DNA from: Amaranthus tricolor
Taxonomy: Eukaryota > Streptophyta > Magnoliopsida > Caryophyllales > Amaranthaceae
NCBI RefSeq assembly: GCF_026212465.1
Contig: NC_080051.1
Span: 16,297,178-16,361,177 of the forward strand
DNA: 64,000 nucleotides
Reading direction: 5' to 3'
Position 1 is the first letter of the stretch, and each line of letters begins with the position of its first letter. Below, piece after piece: positions 12,546 to 25,030 of the stretch. The position numbers and the translations under genes were made by a program. The notes under the pieces are model-generated. The model searched no databases, had not been told where the DNA came from, and saw only the letters and a list, made by a program, of their open reading frames with translations.

Positions 12546-12870
12546 TACACATCCACTACCGTATTTTAAACTACTACACCATGCAAATGGACAACATAAT
12601 TCTCCCCAACTTTCTTCCTTAATCTATCCTTCAAACTAAAGGCTAAAAGCAAGTAAAAAAGTTCATCTATCTCTCTATCTCCATTGCACTTAGTAGCTAA
12701 ATTCATCAAATAATCCATGGACAAATAATCAGATCTATTGAAAATGTCCTACTAAAACCTCCAATATACATACTAGAACCTTTGAATTTAATAAATTTTT
12801 CGCCATACCAATCTTTGATAGACACATTAATATCCATTGTATTCAAATGATAAAACCCTAAAAATTCAAA
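12546..12870 (-). pseudogene. Mudr-type transposase N-terminal (PB1-like) fragment
   Basis: Minus-strand translation from about 12837 reads MDINVSIKDWYGEKFIKF, then YIGGFSRTFSID. After a frameshift near 12715 it continues as MDYLMNLATKCNGDREIDEL with later VHLHG and VVDVYV pieces. This resembles the PB1-like domain that begins many plant Mutator-like transposases (hydrophobic strand, YxGG, SIDxDxxS, and a terminal vVxvyV strand). Only this N-terminal domain remains, and no zinc finger or catalytic core is seen. Family assignment is from motif recall and should be tested by profile search. Confidence 0.45.
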
Positions 12871-13620
12871 AATGCATATGTAAAAAACCCACAACTGACC
12901 AATTGAGGAAAACTTAAATTCTAAGCAAAATTCAAACCTTTAAACCAACATTACAGTGGATAAGTTAATAATTAAAAAGAAACACTTACTTGTGAACTGA
13001 AGATGCTCTGGCAAAAGAAAAGAGCAAGTTGTGGTAGATGAACTTCGCGAGAGGTCCTCTAGCCCCAAAAAATAGAAGTCGCCATTAAAGAGTGGGAGAA
13101 TTTAATTGCAAAAAAAATGGGTTAAAGAGTATAATTTCATGAGAGAGGTTGAAGTTTGATGAATTAACATTAACTGTTTCGAAATAAGGAGTAAATGACA
13201 ACATTAATTATTGATCATTTAGTATATATTAAATCCTTAAAATTATCATCAAGTACTACAAATAGTAGTGGGACAAAGTAACTAAACATACAAGGTCCAA
13301 AGGGGTTAAAGGGAAGGACAAAAGACAAATTGGAACAAAAATGTGCCTTTTCGTATTCTTTCATCAATGAGCATTAGATTCTATTCTTGTTCAACTTTGA
13401 TTATGGAGCTACAAGTGACTTTAATAGTGTGAATAATGTTCATGAATAACATAGTTATAATGGTATTGATTGATGGTATTATACTTGATCATCATTGGGT
13501 GATTAAATGTCCACGACCTTTTGCTATACTTGAACTAGTAAAAATAGAGGCTTGGGGAAGGATGTCACTTACACCAATTTTCTGAATTCTTTATCCTTAC
13601 TTTCTCTCTTACTTGTGTTC
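12871..13620. other. No clear gene; possible part of the interrupted Copia-type LTR
   Basis: AT-rich sequence without a supported ORF. Since the solo LTR at 13621 is inserted just upstream of a Copia gag relic (17639), the last few hundred bases here may be the 5' part of that element's LTR. No second LTR copy exists in the window to prove it. Confidence 0.3.
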
Positions 13621-13670
13621 TGTAACACCCCGTCATTTTTATGACGTCATTAATTATTATTATTATTATA

Positions 13671-13735
<65 letters not shown>

Positions 13736-13990
13736 CACTTTTGGACATTTTATAAATATATTAAATTATTTTGAGTTAGTCTCAATAATCTTCATTCACA
13801 TACGAATTTAAATATTGACATATTTAGATTAAAAATAGATTTGCGATTACTAAACTAAAGAGGTTCGAATTAAAATTATTATTTTATTAAAATTTGTGAG
13901 TACTCGAAGGTGAGTTTTCTTAGTTAGGCTTTTCAAAAAGGTGAATCTAGAAAAAAAAAGATTAGTTCGGGTTTTTATCTAAAAAAAAGA

Positions 13991-14041
<51 letters not shown>

Positions 14042-17000
14042 GGATAGAAAGCAAGTATGAAACCCTTGTGCTCACTACTAGCGGTCATTTCCATCCTCCC
14101 TTTCTTCTTCTCTCCCTCTCCTTTACTTCTCATGGCACCACCCTCCCACAGAAGCCGGCGGCACCACCCTCCCAGCAGCAGGTGATACCGCCAGTCACAG
14201 CAGCCGTGACTTCCTCCCACAGCAGCAGCCGCACTCCTCCCTCCACCACCAACCACTTCTTATTTCTTCACTCCTCTTCCCTTGTATCCCCATTGTAAGC
14301 CATCTCTCACTTCCCTCATTGATAAATTTATTGTTTTTAATTAGAATCTACCAAGTTTATGAGTTGTGTGTTGATTGTGCATTAGTTTCTTTGAATCTTA
14401 GTATGGGTAGTAGTTAAAGGTATTATCTTTAAACATAAAATGATTAGGGTTTGATTTGGAGATGGGATTACTAGCAGTGTGTGTGTTTGTATGCTACTTT
14501 GGTGGTGTGATGATTAATTTAATAACCTTATAAGTTGTTTTAAGACTTGGATGATTATTGTTGTGATAATTAGTAATGATTTTGATTATAGTTGACTATA
14601 GAAATGGTTTTGGTTGTTAGTTAGAGTAATAGTTGCTAATTGTTGTGACTTGATTGTTTTGAATTACAAGTACTCTTAGTAGGTCGTCATTGAAATTATA
14701 AATGCATAATTTTAGTAAAGCCAAGAGCATAATGTCAAACTTATCGTTGATGGTTGCTAAAGTTACTTGTTGTGTTGTTTTGATTATAGTTCTTTCTAGC
14801 TTTGGAGAATGTAACAAATGATATCGCGATTCAATAACTCTAAGATTTGTTTTATCGTTATATTAGTGTTATATTAAAATTGTAAAGTTTAGTTGTGATT
14901 AGTTATTTTTGGGTAACGCGAACCGATATACTCAAAATTAGTTGATGAAAAAGAACGATTCACATATACTTTTACTTTTAAATTAGTGAAAAGACTTATG
15001 TTGTGTTGAGTTAATGATTTTGATTTGTATTGAGTGAGTTGTGTGCCTGCTAGAGTAATCAAAAACTTATGTTGAATGGGTGATAGTGGTTACTTTGGTA
15101 TTTAGTTGGTATGACAAAGTAGTTAAGGGGATTGATTAGTTCTATTCCTAACTATATAAGTGCCCATTCATAAGAGGAAGGTAGAATTAATTGGGTGATT
15201 TTTGTGACTTTTCGATCGTACAATGACGCTTACAGGTACGTACACGCAGTAACTAAAGCTTATATGCAATATTCCTTTAAGACCTTATTTTTTATTGTTT
15301 ACTGTGACAATATGCATTGTATCGAAACTGTGAGGTACTAGTTAGTAAACTTTATATGAAGAGCTATCAATTATGAAATCCTTGCGCTTAGAATAGTTTA
15401 GAGAATGAGAGTGTTGGTAGAAGGCGGGGACCACCCCCTTATTTATTTAAAAATTGGATTATGTCTTACTTGGAGTTAGAATAACTCCTTTATAGGTGAA
15501 TTTCGTATTTTTTGTGAGTTGCTCAGTGGATCTACAATCCCAAGGCATTCATTAATAGTAGAAAGCGGGAGTTATTCCCATTTGATAAAGCATTAGATTA
15601 TGATTAGCTGGCGTGACTCAACTGGATTATGTCCGATTCATTTTAATAGTCCCTTAGGTGAGATTCGACAGGATCACCGTATTGGGGGTATGAGCATACT
15701 TTTGTCATTGGGCGTCGGGTGGCCATACTGCCCCTTGACTGAGGTGTTCCATGCAGGCTTTGCAAACCCCAATATGGTGGCCTCTTCACTGGATTGATAT
15801 CCCAATGAGTTATATTTTTCCCGAAGGTAGGATCCGAGAGGGTCAACTGGAGGGGGTGTGAGCTCATACTTTGCCATGGGCGTCGGATGGCCGATAACGC
15901 CCTTGGCCTTGTCACTATGCCATGAAGTAGAAAAAAGACCCACTGATAGAAAGTTATTCAATGATAGAAAGCTTATTCACTGATAGAAAGTTATTCAATG
16001 ATAGAAAACTTACTCATTGATCGAAAGTTATTTAATGATAGAAAGCTTGTTCATTAATCGAAAGTTATTTAATGATAGAAAGCTTATTCATTGATCGAAA
16101 GTTATTTAATAATAGAAAGTTATTCATTGATAGAAGTTTACACATTGATAGAACGTTTACTCATTGATAGGAAATTTACTCATTAATAAAATAGTTTATG
16201 CTAGTGAGAAGTGTGCCTAAGTTAAGTTACCTCAAGGGAGTTACCAATCCCAAAGATAGACTATGATCACACCTTACTTTAGGATAGACAAGCTCTATAA
16301 GGTCATGTGTTATGTAGTCTGTTAATGCCATGGTTGAGTTGATACTATGCGTGTTTTACAAGAGTTGATGTTTTGAGAAGAGGAGTGTAGAGACTTGCAT
16401 TCTACCCAAGAACACATGGTTAGGGTTAAAAAGGACGTAATGAGATTAAGAAGTATATGTGGACGGTAAACGGTTGGTATTTGTGCTTGTGTCTTACAAA
16501 ATCATCTTATGTTTTATAACATGATGTTATCTAGTAGGTTGACCTTATTATAATTGATGTTAGTTACTGACGTGTACGTATTTGTATTTATGTTTGATTG
16601 TTCGATGACTTTCTATGATTGTCCTGCTATGACACATTGACTTTTGGTCTGATGTCGAGCAGTAGGAGGATCATAGGCACGCGTAGCAGGTATTGGAGCT
16701 TCTTTTGCATTGCATTGCTTTGGGGGAGAGTAATGAGAGCGCAGCATAACTTGTGTCATACTATCATCTTTTGACCTTGTAGCTCTTAATTATCTTTTGT
16801 AAACTTTGGTTTGTATACGTTTTGTTACGAGGCATTGTGTCCTCCTTTGTATATTTGTATTTCCGCTGCGTAGTTTATAACTTTGCATGTATCTAAAGAG
16901 TGATGTCATTTTAAAACGCAAGCGTTAACACTGGAGCCACAATTCATGCTTGGCATGTTAATTTGAGAAGCCAGCGATGAATCATTCTGCCGTGGTGTGA

Positions 17001-17222
17001 GATTTTAAAGGCAATGATGCCTTAGATTAGTATAATGTTTTTATTGTGCTATTTTCTCTACTACATATTTGATTTTTTTAGCAGAGATACTGCCGAAATT
17101 TCTACTCACATTTATAAAGTTTATTATTATTATTTTTATTTTATTTTAATGTAACACTCGAATTTCCTTCGGTTCTTTACCATTTTGGTTTCGTTTAAGG
17201 GGTAGAAAATTTCGGGTGTACA
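13621..17222 (+). mobile_element. Solo LTR of a Ty3/Gypsy element, 3602 bp, TSD TGTTC
   Basis: Starts TGTAACACCCCG and ends GGGTGTACA, flanked by a perfect 5-bp duplication TGTTC (13616-13620 and 17223-17227). No internal retroviral domain lies between, so it is best read as a solo LTR left by LTR-LTR recombination. It includes TTA/AAT microsatellites (13655-13735 and 13993-14041), a C-rich pseudo-coding stretch (14085-14290), a tandem-repeat block (15940-16190), and a terminal 71-bp imperfect palindrome (17152-17222). Its first 300 bp match the LTR-like sequence beginning at 62439. Small ORFs inside (14068-14298, 15600-15797) look like chance frames. Confidence 0.85.
15940..16190. repeat. 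Tandem repeat block inside the solo LTR
   Basis: About a dozen imperfect units of roughly 18-19 bp of the form TTATTCATTGATAGAAAG, often alternating in pairs to give a 37-bp higher unit. Late units are diverged. Confidence 0.85.
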
Positions 17223-17638
17223 TGTTCTTTCAAAAAGAGTTATAAACTTTTTGTTAGAACTTTCAAAGTTTATAATTCATTAAACACTTTGTTGTTAAGT
17301 TTCATACCCTAAGTACTAAGGGTGTGTTGTGTTGTTTGTATCTCATTGTGAATTTCCAAGTAAAAAATCCAAGTACCTTTGTGGGGAACATATCACAAAA
17401 GAAAAGTTATTACATGCTTACAACAAGTATCAAGTGTCCTGGTAATGGTTGTCGTTACAAAGATCATCTTCAAGTTATTTCTTAGTGCTTTTGTGTAAGT
17501 TTATTTTAGTCATCAACAAAAAGAAATACAAATTCCAATATTGTAATTTGTATTTGCATTATTATTTCTTAATAATCTTTTGTGATACTTTTCTTTGAGA
17601 AGGCGGGTATCAAAGAACTTACTTCTAATTTCATTAAG
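17223..17638 (+). other. Likely 3' part of a Copia-type LTR/leader
   Basis: Noncoding AT-rich DNA directly upstream of a Copia gag relic. No clean primer-binding site is visible, so this is positional inference only. Confidence 0.3.
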
Positions 17639-17925
17639 TTGGACAAGTTTGTTGGCGTCGATTTTTGACGTTGCCAAAAGAAAATGATGATCCTTCTCAC
17701 TACTTTAAACGTGGCTTACGTGATAAGTACTCCCAAGCGAGGAGGTAGAAATGAAACTCTTGAGCAATCAAGGAAAAGAGGTAAATGAAAAAACGATGAT
17801 TTCATTTGCCGGGGACATATTCTCAATAGGATGCAAGATTCGCTCTTTGACATCTACCAAGACCATAAGTCCTCTAAGTAATTATGGGAGACCTTGGAGA
17901 ACAAATTTATGGCGGAGAACATATA
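17639..17925 (+). pseudogene. Copia gag N-terminal relic
   Basis: One frame reads LDKFVGVDF*RCQKKM, then LTTLNVAYV, ETLEQSRKRGK*KNDDFICRGH, ILNRMQDSLFDIY and LWETLENKFMAEN. This is the standard start of plant Copia gag proteins. Three in-frame stops (TGA, TGA, TAA) fall where the family normally has Trp, Trp and Glu, so each is explained by a single base change. Coding stops at a TA/TG microsatellite. Confidence 0.75.
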
Positions 17926-17944
17926 TATATATATATGTGTGTGG

Positions 17945-17980
<36 letters not shown>

Positions 17981-17996
17981 GTATATGTGTGTGTGT

Positions 17997-18039
<43 letters not shown>

Positions 18040-18041
18040 CA
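17922..18041. repeat. Compound (TA)n(TG)n(TA)n(CA)n(TA)n microsatellite
   Basis: Alternating purine/pyrimidine blocks of TA, TG, TA, TG, CA and TA over about 120 bp, strongly self-complementary. ORFs across it are artefacts. Confidence 0.95.
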
Positions 18042-18746
18042 AAAATCAAAAATCTAAACTAATTACACTTCCAAACATATAAATTAATTACATACACGGC
18101 CACATTGTTCTTCAATTCACGCATTTCCTTTTTTGTCAAAGTGCGTGTTTGCCTTGGAGTGTCGTATAAAACCTAAATATTATATAAAATAATTAAAAAA
18201 TAAATTTTATATAATACATACATATTAGATTTTACATAATATTAAATATATAATATTATAATTTAAGAACGTAACATATATACAAACCACATCAATATTT
18301 TCGACTCCAACATTCTTCACGGCTTGTAAGAGATCGTCCATAAATTTGTAGAAATTTAGGTAGAGTTTCATTTGTAAAATAAATATTCCAAGATTTTCAA
18401 AATCATCTGTAAACAATAAAAAAGAAAATCCAAACCTAACCATCAACAAGCTCCAACAATCAAAAGCATATAATAAACGCATCACATCTCAAAAGGTGGA
18501 AATTCGCTTGAGAAGATCAAAAACTAAAATAAACTATAAAAACTGAATTAAATATAAATTAAATAAATCATTTATCTTCTACATCCACAATATTATACAA
18601 GTATTAACTAAATAAACTAATAAATACCACATACCAACATGATTTACATAAATTGCAATCCATCTCCTATTCTCTCAACCTAAAATTCAATACATAACAC
18701 ACATTATTATAAATCCATAATATTATACCAGTATAAACTAGATATC
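18042..18746. other. No confirmed gene; minus-strand exon-like frames
   Basis: Minus-strand frames at 18485-18225 (DDFENLGIFILQMKLYLN, then DDLLQAVKNVGVENIDVV) and 18172-18060 (DTPRQTRTLTKKEMRELKNN) look like short exons. They may belong with the coiled-coil fragment at 22770-23567 on the other side of the inserted hAT element. The family is not identified. Confidence 0.3.
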
Positions 18747-19147
18747 TTCATTCTTAGAGGTGTTCATTCGGGTTATCAGGTCGGTTTCGGACGGGTGTAA
18801 TTCGGCTCGGTTGGTTTTCGAATCGGTAAATTTTCGGTTGTATACAACAACGGGTCATATTCGGGTCAGATCGGTTGGTTACGGGTCGGTTTAACTACGG
18901 TTGTTCGCATTATCGGGTTCAAACCGGTTTGTTATCGGTTGAAATTCGAGTCGCGTGTCAATCGAGCTCGGGTTGTCATCGGTCTTACATTAGTTCGGTT
19001 TTTTCGGGCACAAATCGGGTTCGAGCTTTATTTTTCGAGTAGTTATCCGTTACGGACAACTATCGATCGGGTCAATATCGAAATAAGTTAATAGTCGGCT
19101 TTTTAATTGATGTATGCTCATTTTATGGCAGATCAATTTATTTCAAT

Positions 19148-19377
<230 letters not shown>

Positions 19378-21160
19378 CTATTATTTAATAATGCATCATG
19401 TTGCTACTTTTGATAATTGATTAAATATTAAAACTCGATTTGTTTGAATGAATAATAAGAATAATCTAAACTATCTCATAGGCTATTAGAATATACATTA
19501 CTCTATTACACTAATAATCGATTGTATTTCTAAGTTTGATAATTGAAACTTATTATATATAATAAAGTGAATTAGATTAATCAAGTAATCATAACCATTT
19601 TATATGATATTATGTATTTATACTTATTAGTGACCTTGAATACTTTAAAATAATAAATCTATTACGCTAATAATTCATCGTATTTAATTTAAAACGTAAT
19701 AATGTTCGGAACTAGAACTATTGGAGTGAATGAAACTAATACAAACTATCTTATAGAGTTATAGCTACAGTTACAGATTATCATTTACAGTTAACTCAAT
19801 GCTATTACTTATTAGTTATTAGATATTACTTATTAGTATTACTGAATACTGATATTGAATACTCTAAAGTAATTTATAGGCTATTAGCCTATTAATAATC
19901 GATCGTAATCCACTTATCGTAATTCGATCTATTAAAGACTTATAGTAAATGAAACTAGTACTCCACCTTTTTTGTTACTTAATTAAATAGCCTATATTAT
20001 GCAATTTTACCAAATTCAATAATAAAAATATTTAATATCTGATATAAAATATTTATATTACTCAAATAAATTATTTTAGATTAAGATAAATAATTGTCCA
20101 ATTTGATGAATATATTACTCAATTGATAATGTTATGGGTTATTTGGATAGCACACGGATAAGGTGTTTTAGCCGTTGGATTATAATGCTAATAACAGATC
20201 AGCGGTCAAGAACGTGCCACTGTCATCGTCATTTGATAAAACATGGCTTAAAGTTCCTTTCTTCCATCCTTTCCTTTAACAGACATTCACATTCCCAAAT
20301 CCCGCCCAAATAAACCCTAACTCAACTCTCTCTTCTTCATCCTCTCACTGAAACCGGCGGCCCTCTTACAATACCATCTGTTATCCTCCAATCCGGCGGG
20401 TAGAACACGTTCATCTCCGGCAGCCTGTAATACCGTAGGTATGAAGTTCTTGTTTTTTTTCTTTTTCTCTGTACCGTAGCAATTGTATCTGTTAGTAGCA
20501 ATTTGGCATTCTTTATCTTTCAAAATGAGCTGGTAATTGGAATTAGGCACCAAGTTCTACTGTAAATCTCCTTCTTCCTTTTGATCTAACTTTGATTTGC
20601 ATTTGAGTTCTAATTTTGTAATGGGCTGAATTTTATTTTATCATAGATTTTTTAGGGATGTGATTGAGAGGAATGATGAGTTTTGCTTTGAGTAAATTGC
20701 TTTGAATTTTGAGTTTTGCTTTTAGTAAATTGCTCTGAGTTTTGACGATAGCCTTTTCATAAAATTTGTACCAGGTACTTTCGGATAGGATTGATCTTCC
20801 ATGTATGCTTGTGAAATGGAGTTTATACATAGGCATTGATGAGGGGGCTGTGAACTTGATTAAATTTGGTGAAGGAAGGTAAGGGCTGATGCTATTGTCT
20901 TTGAAAGTTATATTTAGTTCAATTCTCTTCTGTATGAATTGTGTTGCTAGTTATATTCATTGTGTTGCTAGTTATATTCATTGTGTTGCTAGTTCAATTC
21001 TCTTTTGTATGAAGGTTTAGTTCAATTTCTGTATGAACTGTAATGAACAAACATTGTTGTTGCTGCACAGACCTGCTGAGCTGCTGCTGACTCTTGCTCT
21101 TATAATCTGTATGTATTGATACTAGTTAATGGCTGCAACTTATAATCTGTATGTACTTGC

Positions 21161-21882
21161 TATGCTGATGAATTGAACAATCAAATTGAATAACCAATCT
21201 GGATTACATGCTGTTTAACTTCAGAATGCTCCAATGCACAGTTTGTGTTCATATTTGGTTGCTCAACACAGGATTGATCTCAAGCATATTCATTCAAATC
21301 TGAACTAAGCATATTTGGTTATGTTGGAAATTGATTTTTTGTAATTTTTGTTCATGTAATTTTGTCATGGAATTTTTTGTTCGTTCTTTGTGTAAATTGA
21401 TTTTGAATATTTTGACTAAATTTTTTCATTGTATTAGTAATTTTTAATATAGTTTGTCTTCATGGTTCTCATTGTTCATAACTTCAATTTTATCATCAGT
21501 GTTTATCATAGACTACATGAAATTGTAAGTTTGGGTTGAACTGTTCAACTGTCAATTCGATTCTTCATATGCTGATGAATTGAACAATCAAATTGAATAA
21601 CCAATCTGGATTACATGCTGTTTGACTTCAGAATGCACCAATGCACTGTTTGTGTTCATATTTGGTTGCTCAACACAGGATTGATATCAAGCATATTCAT
21701 TCAAATCTGAACTATGCATATTTGGTTATGTTGGAAATTGATTTTTTGTAATTTTTGTTCATGTAATTTTGTCATGGAATTTTTTGTTCGTTCTTTGTGT
21801 AAATTGATTTTGAATATTTTGACTAAATTTTTTCATTGTATTAGTAATCTTTAATATAGTTTGTCTTCATGGTTCTCATTGT
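21161..21882. repeat. 315-bp direct duplication inside the hAT element
   Basis: 21161-21475 and 21568-21882 are the same 315-bp sequence with only a handful of substitutions and no indel. They are separated by 92 bp, giving a 407-bp period. Noncoding. Confidence 0.9.
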
Positions 21883-22769
21883 CAAAACTTCAACTATAAA
21901 TCTCCAAATGTCGCTGTACTTTTGCATCTGTTTTCTTGTTTGGGTTGAAATTGTAAGTTTTTGTATAGAAAAAGGCTGATATTCATGGTTAGTCTTTATC
22001 AAATGGCCCCTTGTAAGTTGTTCATATGTTGTTTATATGTTGTTCCTATGTTGAAATGGTTGCAACTGTCAAGTTTTTGTAAGTTGTTCATCTGTTGAAC
22101 CCCTGTTCTGGTGTTTTTAGTTAGCTTTATCAAATGGACCAAAATCTTTTTTCATTAGCATAATTTTCTTTGTTATTGGTCATACCACTATGGTTTTTGC
22201 TTCACAATTCACAATCATATATTGGATCTGAATATTCTAACGTATATGTTTTTGCTTCTATCGGACACAATTTTCACAGTATCACGAAGAAACAAATTTG
22301 TTGATGATGGATCAAGGAGAGCTGTGATTCGGATTTATAACAGTTTGATTAACAATCGGTTCGGGTTGGTATCAGTTCGGGTTAATAACAGTTCGATTAA
22401 TAATCGATTCGGGTTTGTATCAGTTCGGGTTAAAAACAATTCGATCTTAATCGGTTTTAGTCAGGTTGCATTCGGTTACGTGCGTAATTCGGGTCAGATT
22501 TGACTCGGGTCAGATTTGACTCGGGTCGATCACTGTTCAGTTCGGGTAACATCGGTTAAGGTTTATATGTCGGTTATTAAATTCGGTTGCAGTTCGAGTT
22601 CGATTTTGCCCTTTTCGATTATTAAACGGTTCGAGTGAAGTATCGGTTCGCGTAATTGCGGTTCGGTAAACCTAAAAAACTTACATTTTTTGGGTCGGAT
22701 AATTTTCGGTTCCGGGTCGGATTTTCGGGTCGGGTTTGTTTTGAACAGCTCTATTCATTCTACATAAAA

Positions 22770-23567
22770 TATTCTTACCTATCTTTGACTTTCTTCAAGT
22801 TTTTCTATATAAGAAGACACTCGATTAAGTTAGATAAGAATTTGATCATTTTTAGCTTTTAGTTCTTCCTATTGTTTTTGAAGACCTTCATTTGCCTTTT
22901 CGAGATCTTCATTTCTTTTTTAAAGTTGTGAAAGAACTTCATTGCTTTTTCTCTTCATTTGCCTTTTCGAGATCTTCATTTCTTTTTTAAAGTTGTGAAA
23001 GAACTTCATTGCTTTTTCTCTCAATAGACACTAGGTAAGATTTGACACTCATTACTTCACTCGAAATAACACTACCATTACCTATCTTGACCTTCCTAAG
23101 TTGAGCTTGGAGGCCAAAGATATGGTTTCCAACTACAGGTTGTTTAGATTCTTCCAGTATCATATATTAACTTATTAAAGACTTTTCGTCTCAATTAGCA
23201 AAAGATATTATGATTAATTGCTTATTACATTACATGTCATAAACTCTTGAGTGCATATACCATCCACATAACCACCATTCTATTTAATGTGTGATCTTTT
23301 CCGTCATTCTAAACTAATAAGTTCTCTTCCATACTCCTAAATCTATGTTAAGTTGGTAGAAACTTCATGAATGTATGCAATGTGAAACATGACCGGCAAA
23401 TAAGAAAAATTAATAACTAAACCATAACTTTGTGAGCCTGTCGTACGCACTTGATCTTGCCTTCCACGAATTCTTTTCCATAGCGATGACAATGTCTGAC
23501 AATATTTTATTGTTAGTGTTTTCAAGTTTAAAATAAAAAACTTATTTTTGTATCTATTAAAAGTCAT
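22770..23567 (-). pseudogene. Coiled-coil protein relic, possibly plant Ptta/En/Spm-type transposase
   Basis: Minus-strand pieces include SLWKRIRGRQDQVRTTGSQS (near 23490-23430), FGLQAQLRKVKIGN (near 23120) and SNEVLSQLKKRNEDLEKANE, which occurs twice because of a 67-bp tandem duplication (22886-22952 and 22953-23019). A late globular segment followed by a charged coiled coil resembles the C-terminus of plant Ptta/En/Spm-type transposase-like proteins. The match is impressionistic, and stops and frameshifts are present. Confidence 0.3.
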
Positions 23568-23580
23568 TATTAATTGAAAT

Positions 23581-24116
23581 TAAGGTTATCATGATCGGGA
23601 TTCTACCTAGGATCGTTGAGGGTGTAGGATCGAAATAGGTAGAATCGGAACGTAGGTTGTGTGATCCTACATATATGCATTAATGTGCTTTGGATTACAA
23701 ATTATTAATTATATTTGTTCTCTTTTTAAGTTTTAAGATGTAAGTAAAAATTTATTTGACTTCATCTATTAAGTTTTGGAAAAAAATATACTTTTAATAA
23801 TCAAATTTAAATTGCAATCAAGAAAAACTTGAATTTTATTAAGGTATTGATATAGTTATTTTCAATATATATTTATATGTAAGTGAAATGTGTAATATAT
23901 GAAAAATTTTACGACTAAAACAACCTATGTAGGATCGAATCATTGGATCGTAGGATCGTAAAATCATATTATAATCCTACCACCTGAATTCTTTAGTTAA
24001 GTAGGATCATCCGATTCTACCACATTAAGATTCTATCTTCGATCTGGATCGATCGACTATTTTTGGATCGTAAGATCGTAGAATCGTAGATTAGAATTGG
24101 GATTTTGATAATTATG
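23581..24116. mobile_element. Non-autonomous hAT element, 536 bp, perfect 8-bp TSD
   Basis: Target duplication ATTGAAAT at 23573-23580 and 24117-24124. The ends share TTATCA and ATTCTA blocks as imperfect inverted repeats. Both halves are rich in GGATCGTAGGATCG-like motifs, plausible transposase-binding repeats. No ORF. Confidence 0.88.
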
Positions 24117-24420
24117 ATTGAAATAAATAATGATTAATATAGCTTGCAATCATAAAAAGAAGTGAAATGTTAATAAAAAGAATAATGAGTTATAATGAGG
24201 GAAAATGAAACCATTAATAATTTAATATGAAATAATATATTTGATAATCTTTTAGTAAAATATGTTGGATAAATAATGTTATTTTTTTTCTAAAAAGCTA
24301 TCCTAAAACTGAAAGATTTATAATGTGAAGAAATTTATACTCCTAAAATTTCCTTTTAAAGAAATTGGGAAGAATAAATAAGACCGATGGGAATAATTAT
24401 ATAATATTTGGAAAAAATTA

Positions 24421-24832
24421 TCTAGAATAATCCAACATTTTCATGATTTTCCTATAATAATGCCATCTATTGATTAACCATGAATAATTTCAACTTTAAA
24501 GGATATTTGGCTAGAGTAAACTTGGTAACCGACCTACTGTAGTAGGTAATTCACCAAAAAAAACAAATTAAAAGTTAATTTTAAAATAGAAAAAAAATTT
24601 TGAAAATTTACACAAAAAATTCAAAATATTAAAAAAATCATAAATTTTTTTTAATATTTTTTTCGACATTTTATTTTAATTTATCTTTTTTTAAAAAAAT
24701 AAAACTTACTATAGCAAGTCATCCGACCACCGGGTTTAGTCTACGAAAATATTCTTTAAAATTGAAATTATTTATGGTTGATCAATAAATAAAATTTTTG
24801 TAAAAAATTACGAGTATGTTGAATTATTATAT
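24421..24832. mobile_element. Long-TIR non-autonomous element (about 80-bp arms)
   Basis: The left arm (about 24421-24505, AATAATCCAACATTTTC to TTTCAACTTTAAAGGA) is mirrored with some mismatches by the right arm (about 24755-24832). The centre carries a second inverted pair around ACCGACCTACTGTAGTAGGT and ACTATAGCAAGTCATCCGACC. No convincing TSD was read. It could be a Mutator-like MITE. It lies about 200-600 bp upstream of the J-domain gene. Confidence 0.6.
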
Positions 24833-25030
24833 ATTTGTGGTCATAATTAGCCGAGGATCTTATAGAACCATCCATCGTCACCATCTCAGCTTGCAACATT
24901 GTATAACCCCAAATTAAAGAATTTGCATTACTTAGCTTACCATACTAATTCTAGCAAACATCATTGATCCACAAATATAGTTAATTGATACAATTTTTGA
25001 CCTAGATTACTCTCCTATATTCCCTCTAAT
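24833..25030 (+). promoter_or_regulatory. Presumed proximal promoter/5' UTR of the J-domain gene
   Basis: Sequence between the upstream TIR element and the start codon. There is no certain TATA box. It is named a promoter only by position. Confidence 0.3.

Noticed and set aside
14068..14298. Pro/Ser-rich ORF
   Set aside because: It lies in a C-rich stretch of the solo LTR, overlaps microsatellites, and has no conserved domain.
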